Part shown: positions 52,580-64,000 of the stretch, piece after piece
How the letters are laid out: the number at the start of each line of letters is the position of its first letter
Numbering within the stretch: position 1 is the first letter of the stretch
NCBI RefSeq assembly: GCF_032854445.1
Contig: NC_088301.1
Coordinates: forward strand, 38,179,187-38,243,186
Reading direction: 5' to 3'
Origin: Liolophura sinensis
Lineage: Eukaryota; Mollusca; Polyplacophora; Chitonida; Chitonidae
Length of the DNA stretch: 64,000 bases
Notes under the pieces: generated by a model
Databases searched by the model: none
What the model saw: only the letters and a program-made list of their open reading frames with translations
Told to the model about the DNA's origin: nothing
Translations under genes and position numbers: made by a program

Positions 52580-55500
52580 AGGTAGGTATTCGATATTCAG
52601 CCACGTTATTTTCCTCTGAAGCTTTGACAGCAAGTGCGGCGTGCGATCTTGCGCAGCCAAGCTAACAGAGATTACCGGCTGGTCGCGAGCTGTCGACGGG
52701 GCTGGATTAACCGGGCGCTGGGCGTGGGACATCAGATTGTCTTCTGATCGTACATGTCAACAGTTTGGATATCCGTTTCCCTGACTGGATTTGTGATAAT
52801 TTCCAAAAAATACCGCCTCAAATCTGTCAAGTAACTGTGCCAATTGGCACAACATTTGAACGTTGGGTAACATCACTGCAAATATACAGCTGAGTAATAG
52901 AGATATATCGCGCTAGTATATGTACGGTACAAAGTAATTGAGAAAGGAGAGAGGTACTGTAATTTAATTGACTCCAGCATGAATGTATGGGTCTTCATTA
53001 GTACAGTTGTGCACAAGCATACAATGTCCAAGAGCTAGCCTAAAGATATACAGCGTCATCATACATGTATGGTGTTTTACTGGTCACGAATCATACATAC
53101 ATGTATCTATCTAGTTCTAGGTTGTGAGCCCTCGAGTGAACGGCTGCACTGTGTGAATTTACTTGTAATCACTGCACCTGATAACACTTTCCTATGTGCA
53201 TTCAGTATATATCTACCTGTGGCACGCTGACTGACTTACTGTGTCATTCTGGATCAGTGAAATTGCTAGTCAGGCAGTTTGAATAGCCAGAGAATTCATA
53301 CCTTTCACCATGCAACAGGTAAAGTATACATAATTAATCTCGACTTTGAGTTAATTATTGCTGATTAGATTAATGAGTCTGAAGTGTAAATCAAATTCAC
53401 TGAAGCGAAGTCCATGAGCTAATTATTTCAAGTATAAACATATAAAGCTTACACACAGAATTAATTCTTTACATACCGAGTATAGATTTAAGTGAATAAA
53501 TCTAAAGCCAGTAACATACTAGGCATATTTTTTCGCTCGCACAGGCTTAAGTTGTGAATTTCTAAAAGTCTGCCTATTGTGTCTGCGACAGAGACAGCGT
53601 ATTTTGCAGGTGATCTTGTCCGCCCTTAAATTCACTTGTGTCAGACTAGCTAAGAATACGCCGGCAATTTCACTCTGTGTGGGTAGTGTGTCTGCTCCAG
53701 GAATTTCAGCAATTGAGATGATCAAGCTGACCAATCAAGCTACATGGAATTGTGTTGACCTGTGAAATTTTGTATGTGTCCATGGTTTACTAGGTCACAT
53801 GACATAACCTAATGACCACGAACAATGGAAAAATCTGCCTAGTGTGTCTGCAACTATACTCCGAATATCGTCAGAGTATTCCACGGGGGATTATGTTCAT
53901 CCCTACAAGCGAAAAAATCTGCCTAGTGTATCCCCGGGTTAAGGTGGATAAATGCAACATTGTGTTAAGCTTGAATAGATTTGTTTCTTCAGCTCCCTTT
54001 AAGGGGCTGGGATCCTTTTAAAATCTGACGATGCTCACCAGTTGAGCCATATCATACACATATGCGTACATGTACTTGTGTATTTGTTTCTATTTGAAGC
54101 ATACTTAACTTCCCATGCATTATATTTAATGATTGAGAACTGTCAATAACAAATTCAACCCCAAACCTGAATGATATTTGCCAGATTCTGTCTCAGAACA
54201 CTTCAAACCCAATGTTGAGGACTTTAACAGGGAACTTCAGCATTACATAAAATTTTCTCGAAGAGGTCATTTATAATCTGTCTGAAGATACCTGAACATG
54301 TGAAGTTACCCAACTTCATCCTGATTTCATGGAATCCGTTACCAGCTTTCCTTTACCCTGTAATACTTAGGTTAGTTGGTAAAAATATTTAGTTACAGTA
54401 TTAATCACATAGGGCTGCATTATATTATGTTTAACTGAATATTCACCCCTCTGTACTATAGTTTGTAGGTATTTTATACTTAATTTGTTTATTTAGAATC
54501 TATTTATTTTATAATCTTAAGGAATATTCATTCAAAACTGAAGTCCTACATGTGACAGAAAATATGGAAAAGAATATGCAACGTCTGTGTTCTTACGTGT
54601 GCGTCAGTCAGCCCCTTTCAGTATGACAGCACATTCAAGTGATTAACTTTAAAGTGAGGTGACAAATTAGGCTATTTTCATTTTTAGAAATACAGACCAA
54701 GCAAGTTAAAAAGTGTTGGCTCAGCTTTGTGTAGCCTTCAATTCTGACAGTCTTGTGTAATCACACCTCTTGTCAACAAAGCATACAGTGCCGTAGTGGT
54801 AATAGGGCACTCAGCGCATTATAGATTGGCTAACTGTCTAAAAGATCAATGAACAATGTACCGACAACATACCGACAATATTGTGTTCTAAATCTGATAA
54901 TCTAGATGGTGTCACACAGTATGTGTTTTCCACTAAATATGTTTCAGTGTACACGAATCAGCTTAGGGGTTGGTTATGGTTGAGTGGCTATGATGCATTT
55001 TTTTTAGATCGCCAGGACATAAGAGGTGTGATGGTATAAGTCGAATTATTTTGATTAAGGCATGAAACCTGGATGAAATAAAGGAATAAATAAGTAAATT
55101 ATTTTTTACTATATTTTTTTACTGATACATAATATTTTTTGCAAGCGTTTTGTAGCAAATAGTATTAAATTTCATGTCTTGCATTGTTTTGTATTCTGCT
55201 TGAAACCTTGAATCATCATAAAGACAATACATACAGTTTCAGTATATAAATACTTTTACAATCCTAACTTGGTATTAGGCTTTCTCTCTTTTAGGTCGTT
55301 TTTCCGGTTTCAATAAATTAAATCCGATTTTGTGCTTTTATGACAGTTTTTGAGACTTCTTTTTTCCAAGTGGGTTAATAGTCAAATTTGTAACTTAGTA
55401 CATGGCATTACCAAGACAAGTTACATATATTGTTAGACGTTTATGCTGTTTCATCCATTTTTGTTAGAAGCATGGCCATTTTACTTTGACATACATGTAT

Positions 55501-58500
55501 TCTGATATCTCAAACCAGTGCATTGCATACACCTGTACTTTCAGGATGCTTTCAAGTTGTTTGTTTTAATCCAGTAGACTGTTATTGGAATGAATCATGC
55601 CTGTCTCTAAACACACATCATACAGATGCTTACCACATCTATTTCATTTACTTATTGAATCGCTGGTTGATATGTGCAATTCATCTACCAGTACATGTAT
55701 ACAATGTATATCATATTGTAGTTTTGGTGTAGTTCTCATTCATCCCATTGCTTGAAAACAGAGCATTTATGCATGCTCTTACACACTATATGGTTAGAAT
55801 ATGGCTGTAATATACTTTCAGTAATTGATGAAAATATATTGAAGGAACCACATGAGGAATAAAATTCTTTGATGGGTTTTACCTGACTTAGTCAATAATA
55901 GGTTGGTTTTGAGGGAGTTTTGTTTGATTCTTATTCTGTCTAAAGAAAATAAGTATGAATTTTGCAGAAGTTAACAAGGAGAGAAAACTATAAAATGAAA
56001 CTTCTATTTAAATTCAAATAATAAGCTTTTTTGGAGGGCAGTCTGCCAGGTTATGTCTAGTGAATATATTTTGAATAGTGGCCTGATCTATGGCAAATTA
56101 AATATACATATCTTTGATTGCTGTAAATATTCAACATTTTCACCCTCTAAAACACTTTTTTCAGTGGAATTTATGCTTACATAAAATGTCAATAAAGGTG
56201 CAAGCTTCATAAATCTGTGCAAATTATTTCTCTACAGTTCTCTCAGAATGTTTCAAAATATTGGTTGCAGAGGTGGTTGAAATGATTGAAGAATTAGGGT
56301 GGTGTTTGTAATGGCATGCTCCAGAGTATTTCACTAACATGTATGTATGTACATCTAGCAGTGCTCATCAGGTTTATTTGTGGAAGAAACCCAGCAGAGC
56401 AAAAAGGAAACTTCCACACTTCATCAGGTACCTGAAAAATCTCCTGGCTAAGACAAAGATGGATTCGAACATTTGAGCTGTTCATAGATATACTGGTCTG
56501 ATCAGAGATGTTCTGGATCTTTCTGCCAGCAAGGTCCCATACATAGCTCTGTATAAAAAATAGTGTTCTTTGTATTTCTGTTTACAGAAGGAGACTCCTT
56601 CAGACCAGCAGCTCCACCTGGCAGCCCTTCAGGGAAACTTGGATCAGCTGCGACGTGTTTTAGACAGTGGAAAAGTCCATGTGGACTGCAAAGATAAGGT
56701 AGGAAGAATTGTACAGGTCATTTTTACTGGACCCAGTACAGCATTCATTGACACTCACAAACATTCACATACATTTAAGTGTCACAGAATGGTACCTATA
56801 ATTAAAAAGAAGTTTACATGTTTGTCGTTTGTTGGATGTATTTTAATTTTTAGAGTTATGTCCCCTGAAACTTTTGTCATGATGTCTCAAGTAATAAACT
56901 ATTTTAAATGTAATCCTGTCTGTGTATTTGCCTGCAATATATTGTTGTATGATGATGTGCATGTTTTGATGTTAGGTCAGTACATCCTCAGGTATCAAAT
57001 GATAAATCAGTGCAGTTTGTAGAAGCATAGTAAATGCATGAAAGCGGGTCTGGTCATGGCTGTGGTTTATAAGGTGCTAGATTGTGAATCGCTAGGACAC
57101 ACAAGGTGATAATTTATATACCACCCTCAGACAGGAAACCCTGGAGAATTCCATGCCTTCACTGTTGGTGGCAGCAGGTGACCATTAACATGGTTGCTAA
57201 GGTGGTCTCTTACTTGTTCAATTATTTTCACAGTTCGCTTACCATATGTCAGTATCCACTTTGGTTTCTTGTGCCCATTTGACTGTGTTTGTTAAACCAC
57301 AACCATACAAATAAAATAAATGTTTTTTACTAGATGAAAGAACACCTAGACTTTAGCTTGCCTCTTCTCTTCCTATCAAAGAGAAGTATTCATGTTTAGA
57401 AACATAGCCATTCAGAAATATGTGATCATGTGGCATTTTTCTGGTTCTCTTGTGCTGTAAGCTTTGTTCTTTCAAAGTTTTAGGACAAAATATATTCTAA
57501 TTTCTTTCAAATGTAACCAGTTGAAGTAAGCAAAGGGACTAACATGTGGCAGTTGTCTCTGGAACAATTACCTGTTAAATTGTTGATTGATTCAGAGATC
57601 CAAGACAGATTGTTCATATTTGATAAGGTAACAAAGGTAATCAACACCTGGTAATTGCTCAGACTCCAGCCAGTTTGGTGTACCTTTTCTGAGATAGTCC
57701 TTTGCTTACAACTTTCAGTAGCAGGCTTACAAGCTAGTGTGAGGTGTTTATAGGCAATGGAGGCAGACAAGAAATAGAGTGTATATTTATTCAGGAACAA
57801 TGTAATGGAGACTTCAAAGCCTGACAGATCTTGGCATGGTTCCTATTTACTACAACAGTTTCGGGGCTGGGAGGGCTTGACATTTACTGAACTTGGATCG
57901 TGGAAAGAATTATAGTGAAGTATCACCAGTCCAGATTCATTCGTGTGCAGTAAAGTCAGTAGTCTCAAATTGCCTGATGTTCTCAGGTAGACAAAGTTCA
58001 CTTGGTTGATTGATGTATGGCCATACTTCTTGTTTTGCCGTCAAACCTTACAGAATCCAGTATATTGGAGACTATAGATGTAAAGTTGGATCTGTATTAG
58101 TGCATGCATGCACAAATATATCGGTATATAAGCCAAAGACTATTACATAAGCAAATATTTATGCTTTTTTAAATTCCATCTACATACATTTATGTACAAC
58201 TATATGTACAGCATTTGGTACATGTACAGTATATATAGGGTAGGGGATAAGCATAGTAGTCTACCCAAAGACAAGCTACAGATATATAGAAGACAGAGAA
58301 TTAATTATAAAATGTGTTTAAGTATGTATAAAAAAAGTAATCTTTCATGCCTGGCTGAGACATAATGATACAAGTTTATAATTAGTGCTGATTAATTAGT
58401 ATTTAGCCATACCCTACATGTCTGGTGAGTCACCCAATCTGTCAGGCAGATTCCCAGGTTGCTGTTTTCTAATGTAGGCCTACGTTTGAAAAACTCTTAA

Positions 58501-58972
58501 TTGTAGTACCCCTCACCTCCTTTGAAGCTGATGCGCTTCAGTACTTTCTGTCTTCGACATCCACCATTGTTTTTGGACAACAGTGTATAACAGTTCTATT
58601 TTTAACAGCATCTTTTATATACATGTATATGCATATTGATATAAAAAAAATATTCCAGCATTGTAGCTGTACTTTTATGTGTATACTGTAGGTGTGCCTG
58701 TAACAACTGTGTTTTTACGCACATATTATGGATTTCTGCACTTGTTGCAGTTTGTATTCAGCAGTCAGACTATTCAGTGTGCTAACATACATGTTTATGT
58801 ATGTAGGTGCTGTTCAAACATCCAACCCAGGTATATTCTGCATTTTTGGTGCAGGTGTTGACATTTATTTGAAAGAAGTAAATCCTTATAAGTGATTTTT
58901 TTTTTTTTTTTTTTTTAAAGTAGACGTAAATATATAATGTACTTTCTTTTCCTGTTGTTGATTGTAATTGCA

Positions 58973-59037
<65 letters not shown>

Positions 59038-62000
59038 CCGAACACTTTATCACCCTAGGTGAATCAACACTTCTCTTGGAACGGGTACATGATCATCTAT
59101 GCAGCTGCTTATTGCAATTTGACTCTGCATTCATACAAAAAAATATTACAATGTGCATGTAAAAGATGAACCTTAAATGTTAATGTACATATATGCAATG
59201 GTTGAACCATACATGCAATAGATGAACCATTATGCCCTTAACCCTGACAACATCCAACCATGTAAACCAGCGAGTGTCACCGTGTGAAAATGAACTTGAG
59301 TGATAAACTTATCCAAGCTTATGAAAAATTCCCTAAGCCCACACAAACTGAATTAGCTCACAAGTTTTAAATGGATCACATCCAAATCATGACCTCCATC
59401 ACTGAAGAGATGATAGTCCGCCATGAAGAAGCAACAATCTACCCTGGATCGATTTTTTGTAAAGTAATTATGTGTAGGTACTAAAGTAAAGTTTAGATCA
59501 ACTTCTTTCCATTGTTGGTTGCTATACGTCACTGTGCACTTTACCAAGTTTAAGTAAACATATATATATGTATGTACAATACACATGTTGTTGTTGTTGT
59601 TGTTGTATTAGGCTACATGCCCATGCTTAATACACTGACATCTTGTCTACACTGACATTTTTGTTTGGTCCCAAGTACCGTCAGTTTACAGAGAGACTAG
59701 CGTATATATATATTGTACATTTACATTTATGGTTCATCTTTTATATGCAAATTGTAATATTTTTTTGTATGAAGGCAGACTCAAATTGCAATAAGCACCT
59801 GCATAGATTACATGTACCTGTTTCAAGAGAAGTGTTGATTCGCTTAGGTTGATAACGAGTTCAGCTATGTAAATCAATTACAGATACAAATGAGAGATGA
59901 TCGAGTCACACTTGGTTGATTGCCTGATTTTTATCAGCCAACTTTCAAAAAAAAGTCTGTCTCAAGCATGTCTTCTCCATTGAATAATCTATCTTCAGTG
60001 TTTTTCTGCATCAGTAGCCAAGCCTGTTAAGCTCTAAGTCTCGTTTGTATTCTTTTTGTCTGGATAGATCTAGTGAAGAGGTTGTCATCCTAAATGTCAC
60101 TGATGATATGTCTGATTACGTAGCATTTTAAGAAGCAACCTGTGTCTGCCTCTTTGTTGATAGATTCCAAACACCTGCATTATATACTTGTAATATATGA
60201 ACAATAAAGGAAAGGAATTTCTTCCTTGAATGATAGCATATGTTTAGTTATTCAGTATTAACAGGTATGAAGGTGCAGTGAGTCACCTAGTGGTGAGAAT
60301 AAAGGAATGTTCAGAATTTGTTCATGCCTCTCAGTATTATTAGTTGTATATCAGTATACATACTGATATGCATGATGCATGACATCTTAACTTTCACAAT
60401 GTAATTCATAGTTTAATCCAGATGTTGCCCCCAAAAAATAAACTTTACAACAAAACAAAGTTTTAATTGTTTAATACATATAAAATCATGACAAAGTTAA
60501 GATGATATAGAGCATTTTAAGTTTTGATTACCTCAGAATTTAAATATCTAGTAACAATTGTTCTTAAGTGATGCTCATAAAGTATGCTCTAGTGACATTG
60601 TCATTTTAACATTTTTGGACGTCGCAACTAATTGACACTTGAGTAACTTGCATGTCCATTTCAGGATAATGTGGTCACCTGTCACCAGTGGGTGAAGGAA
60701 TTTTGGCAAGGAGATATTACATTCTTGACTGTAGATAGATGTTTGTATTATATTAAACCATTATTTTATTACTGTATTTCGCCTAAAGTTTTACAAGTGA
60801 CACATTTTGCTTGATTTGGATCGATTCATCAACCTGAAGTTTTTTTTTCTTTTGGAAAGTTTTATTGCTTATCATGAAAACATAAGTGTTAGCATCAGAA
60901 GTATCATATGTAGGCCTTTAGGTGCTTCTGAAAGTGCATTTTTACATGCTACACTTCAGGTTAAATGCTGTCTTTATACTTATACTTCATTCCAGCTTGA
61001 ATAGTAGATAAAGTTCACTTGGCAGTTAGCGGTTAGCTAATCGAAAATATCGGGACTTTGGAGTCCATTTGTATTCTAGTTAAATAGGAAAGCAATTTGC
61101 AAGAGGCAGTGTGATTTGCACAGTTGTGTATACAGGGATTCCCACAGCCTTGTTACATTTGGTACATCCACACTGCTGTAAAGCCTCTAAATACATGTAC
61201 GTCTGTCATTATAAGGTTTTCTACAACTATGTACAGGTACTTTTCCTGAAGAATGGTATTGCATATTGCTAACATTTTAATTTATTAAAGGAAGTGTTGT
61301 TTATTAACTATTTGTTTGTTCAGTATCAGCTGAGATAAACAGTATTAGCAGTAACTAAAGAGGAAAAAATATATATAAGCATATTTAAAATATCTACTGC
61401 TGTCTGTTTTACAGCAGTTAAAAACTTAATTGGACATGTTTTTGAAAAAGGCCAGTCGTTTTGACCATTATAAGGAAAGAATTCCCAAGCTAGCTCTGTA
61501 AAATAGTTCTTGTGATATCATGCTATACATGGTAACAGGTCTGCAAAAGTGTTGATGTCCAGTATTGTTATATACATGTAAGACATGAATACTTTGTAAT
61601 TGTTTGTGTAGTTTATCTAGCAGGTAGAATCCATCTACATGCAAGTGTGCGGAACAATATGAAGACCAGTTAATAATGTGTCATTCATGTGACAAGTGCA
61701 TTCATTTAATATAAGGTTAAATGTAGAGTAGTCTGTCTAGAATATTTGTTTGCTGATGTTTAAATCTACATGGTCTAGTATAAATACCTACAGTGTATCT
61801 AAATAGAAGTATGGTAGATATAATATGATATTCGTGATATAGCAAGTGGTTAGTTGAATCTGCTCCTTCAGTATGTTATCGGTAAATATAGTTGGTTGTG
61901 GAGATTTTTAGAGTTTATACTGTAGTCAAACATTAGCAGCACCCACAAACCATGGTCTTGGACCTGGGTAGCTGAAAGATGTAGATGTCAGGGCTTTGGT

Positions 62001-64000
62001 ACATGTACCCTCTGAAGAGAAGGGAGTGAGAGCTCTCACTATTTGCTCATGGGCAGGTTTTAACCTCTGTGACTTTATCTCTGGCAGGTTTTTCACTGAC
62101 TGCAGGCCTATTCTGGTAGATGAGCAAGCTACTTGGTCAGCTATAGTGTAAAATGATTAACAGAGTGTGTTTTACATACCTGTACATATTATGCTCCTGA
62201 AAAATACTGACCTGCAGTAATTATCACAGATCTTGAGATGAGAGGGATATTTTCAAAATGCTTGAGATTTAAGCCAAAGTGATTCAGTGATTCTGACAGT
62301 TATTTTGTTAAAGGGACATATTTCCCATATGTTGATTCATTAGTATAGTGTACATGTGTGTATAATACACAATATGTGTATATGCATTCCCTAAGTTTTT
62401 ATTTTCTTACTCAAAAGTATTAACCATAATAACAGTAGACACTCCTGCAGAGAGATTTTTAATAGATTTAAAATATTTAATGTCGTATATCCTTTAAGAG
62501 ATATTATAACTATTTAAACACTTAAGAAACACAAATTGAAAGTACACATATATTAAGAAATCAGGATATATTTTCAGTAGTGTGGAACATTTGAAAGAGT
62601 AAACAGAACATATTTAGCAAGACTACTACTCCAGTGCTTCAACAACGTGAGGGCACTACATATAAGCCATATTACATACATTCTTGTTACATGTGTGGTA
62701 AAACTAATGCACAGTACACTTTTTTGGCATTTAGAAGGAAGCTGTGCATTTACTCGAATTTCCTCAATCTTTTCGTGTACGAAAGAGCTATTTTTCAGGG
62801 CAATTTATTCACATATATGCTTTTGGTGACAAAACTGCATTGCTTGGGTTGGCGGATTTCACAAAAAGTACAATTTTATCGGCAGTGAATAATGGCTTCA
62901 GAATATGCTTGAGACAAGATCTTGCAAACATGAGAAAAGATTGAAGAATTACAGTACCAAAAAAAGTGGGGACATGTGCAACATTAGAAATATTTAGGAA
63001 AACTGTTTTTATTGAGAACATTTTATCTTATCCATGCACCTTGCTGTTTATGACTTTTGTATCCCTTGAATTCTCCTGACACATACATTAGTTGCTATGT
63101 GTTGGATTAGATCTTAGTTAATCCTATTACTTGTGACATTTTAGATAACTACAGAATGTACATATCTAATAGATGAGGGACAGAATTCTCAAATCTGAGT
63201 GGTGAAACCATTCACACAACTTAATGCATCAGGGGTAGTGATACTGCTTTAGTCGGTTATATTTTAAGTTTGCATTTATAGCGGCTTAGAAGTCTTGAAT
63301 AACTTTCAACCCGGCCATCACAACTTGTGTAACACAAACAGCCTAACATGTGGAAGCATAATAAATTAAGAATAACGTGTATGTATGATTAACTTCATGA
63401 TAATATTAAACATTTATTGGTGTATATCATAGTGTGTATACTTTTTGGCAGTAATGTTATTTTGCTAACAAAGCTACTAATGTGTAATGTGGGTTGAGAT
63501 ATACAGTGCTTTATAAGAGATATTCTACTTGTCTCTGTCTCTGTTCATCGGGGTATATACCTTAGCCTAGGCGTGTTCAGCCTCTTTATAGACTAGCTTT
63601 AATGCCTGTAATTTTGTATAATGTGGTGGACAATCCTGTTATGATTGGCAAGTATTAAGAATTTGCATTATGTAACTTAAACCCAATTACTATATGCCAG
63701 CCTAAGCTGTTCATAGTGTTATAGAGTTTTCTATATACACAAATGGAGTACTGAAGATAGTGTTTGACAACTCATTCATACATGTGTGTCTGTACTGAAA
63801 ATTGTCCATCAGTGGCATCTCGGGTGTTTTCCTTGTATAGTACATGTACATACACTAGTGAGTCTATGGAGCAACATGTAAATGTACTATGTGTATGTAT
63901 ACCTGTTTTGTTTTTCTTAATTCTGCAGGAAACATCAGTGCATCATTTCTCTGTTATTTATTTCTCCAGGAAGGAACGACACCACTGATTCTGGCTGCAG
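52570..64000 (+). CDS. ANKRD29: Ankyrin repeat protein, ANKRD29-like (5' part, cut by window end)
   Basis: Three coding exons, 52570-52581, 56588-56698 and 63970-64000, all phase 0. They start MSLKKETPSDQQLHLAALQG; an L-x8-SGKVHVDC segment follows and the window ends at EGTTPLILAA, the start of an ankyrin repeat. Human ANKRD29 (about 301 residues, nearly all ankyrin repeats) begins with the same FKKETP, GNL, SGRVDVDC and GTT signature at matching spacing. The molecular role of the family is poorly known; ankyrin repeats bind proteins. Start chosen because the 12-nt first exon supplies MSLK in phase with a GTAGGT donor. Later exons lie beyond the window. Confidence 0.75.
54190..54290 (+). pseudogene. 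Possible retroelement coding relic
   Basis: Reads SEHFKPNVEDFNRELQHYIK before a stop. The FNRELQ..I.FSRRG pattern faintly resembles a region upstream of reverse transcriptase in some retroelements. Too short to assign. Confidence 0.15.
56310..56460 (-). mobile_element. Very decayed SINE-like fragment
   Basis: CCAGAGTATTTCACTAACAT and GGAAGAAACCCAGCAGAGC sit at SINE-like spacing. The intervening TACATCTAGCAGTGCTCATC only partly follows the family. Confidence 0.35.
58975..59036. repeat. Compound microsatellite (TG)n(TA)n
   Basis: About 17 TG followed by about 13 TA, directly abutting the left arm of the inverted repeat. ORFs across it with HTHTHT or VCVCVC runs are artefacts. Confidence 0.95.
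59034..59195 (+). repeat. Left arm of a long inverted repeat
   Basis: GAATCAACACTTCTCTTGG, ATCTATGCAGCTGCTTATTG, CATACAAAAAAATATTACA and AAAAGATGAACCTTAAATG recur, reverse-complemented and in the same order, at 59702-59868. Similarity by eye is well above 80 percent over ~160 bp. Confidence 0.85.
59702..59868 (-). repeat. Right arm of a long inverted repeat
   Basis: Reverse complement reads GAATCAACACTTCTCTTGAA, AATCTATGCAGGTGCTTATT and CATACAAAAAAATATTACA, matching the left arm. The ~500-bp spacer has no ORF of note, so this is a fold-back or MITE-type element or a palindromic duplication. Confidence 0.85.
60768..60990 (+). repeat. Dispersed repeat family C
   Basis: TTTACAAGTGACACATTTTG, GGATCGATTCATCAACC and GTGCTTCTGAAAGTGCATTT match the copy at 22195-22440 in order and orientation. 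Confidence 0.7.
62725..62920 (+). repeat. Dispersed repeat family D
   Basis: TTTCCTCAATCTTTTCGTGT, GGATTTCACAAAAAGTACAA, TTTTATCGGCAGT and AATGGCTTCAGAATA match the copy at 46380-46570. Three overlapping ~60-80-codon ORFs here come from the repeat. Confidence 0.6.

Larger units (their letters stand above)
52582..56587 (+). other. ANKRD29 intron 1 (4.0 kb)
   Basis: AT-rich, without clear genes. It holds a thrice-repeated motif (AAAATCTGCCTAGTGTGTCT and variants near 53563, 53829 and 53910), a possible retroelement relic at 54190-54290, and a decayed SINE-like patch at 56310-56460. Confidence 0.6.
56699..63969 (+). other. ANKRD29 intron 2 (7.3 kb)
   Basis: The longest intron in the window. 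It contains (TG)n(TA)n at 58975-59036, a large inverted repeat (59034-59195 with 59702-59868), a (TTG)n run at 59588-59606, family C at 60768-60990 and family D at 62725-62920. Otherwise AT-rich with frequent TACATGTA words. Confidence 0.65.

Noticed and set aside
58782-59162. ORFs with HTHTHT and VCVCVC runs
   Set aside because: Translations of a (TG)n(TA)n microsatellite.

Overview
This is AT-rich, intron-dense animal DNA. All introns have GT..AG borders. The many interspersed tRNA-derived SINEs, with an AAAT or poly(A) tail and a shared 3' domain, and a degenerate tandem repeat of a type I associate with bivalves, point to a lophotrochozoan, most likely a mollusc. The species cannot be fixed from the sequence alone.

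Layout. Positions 1-840 hold an old dispersed repeat, a G23 tract and unrecognised sequence. Positions 840-35175, minus strand, carry a complete TUT4/TUT7-type terminal uridylyltransferase gene. I resolved 28 coding exons, every junction in phase, predicting about 1507 residues. About 770 bp of shared upstream sequence (35176-35948) separates its start codon from that of a divergently transcribed, complete REXO1 gene on the plus strand. REXO1 has 15 coding exons (35949-49491), 1154 residues and a 3' UTR to about 51470. From 52570 to the right edge runs the 5' part of an ankyrin-repeat gene whose first 51 residues match ANKRD29. Its first three coding exons are present and the third is cut by the window end.

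The two complete genes act on RNA 3' ends. TUT4/7 adds uridines; REXO1 is a DEDDh 3'-5' exonuclease-family protein. Their head-to-head arrangement suggests a bidirectional promoter. The TUT protein keeps the vertebrate architecture: C2H2 finger, catalytically dead N-terminal transferase, CCHC knuckle, active transferase, then two more CCHC knuckles. Its C-terminal knuckle and linker exons appear to be a tandem exon-pair duplication.

The introns are rich in repeats: about a dozen SINE copies (two with recognisable target-site duplications, two sets as inverted pairs), a TIR element of about 880 bp, tandem arrays of roughly 170-270 bp units, three- and two-copy dispersed families, and a large inverted repeat in the ANKRD29 intron. 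I found no rRNA, true tRNA, CRISPR or prokaryote-like system. Exon calls come from reading frames, splice-site phase and remembered family sequence; no alignment was run.
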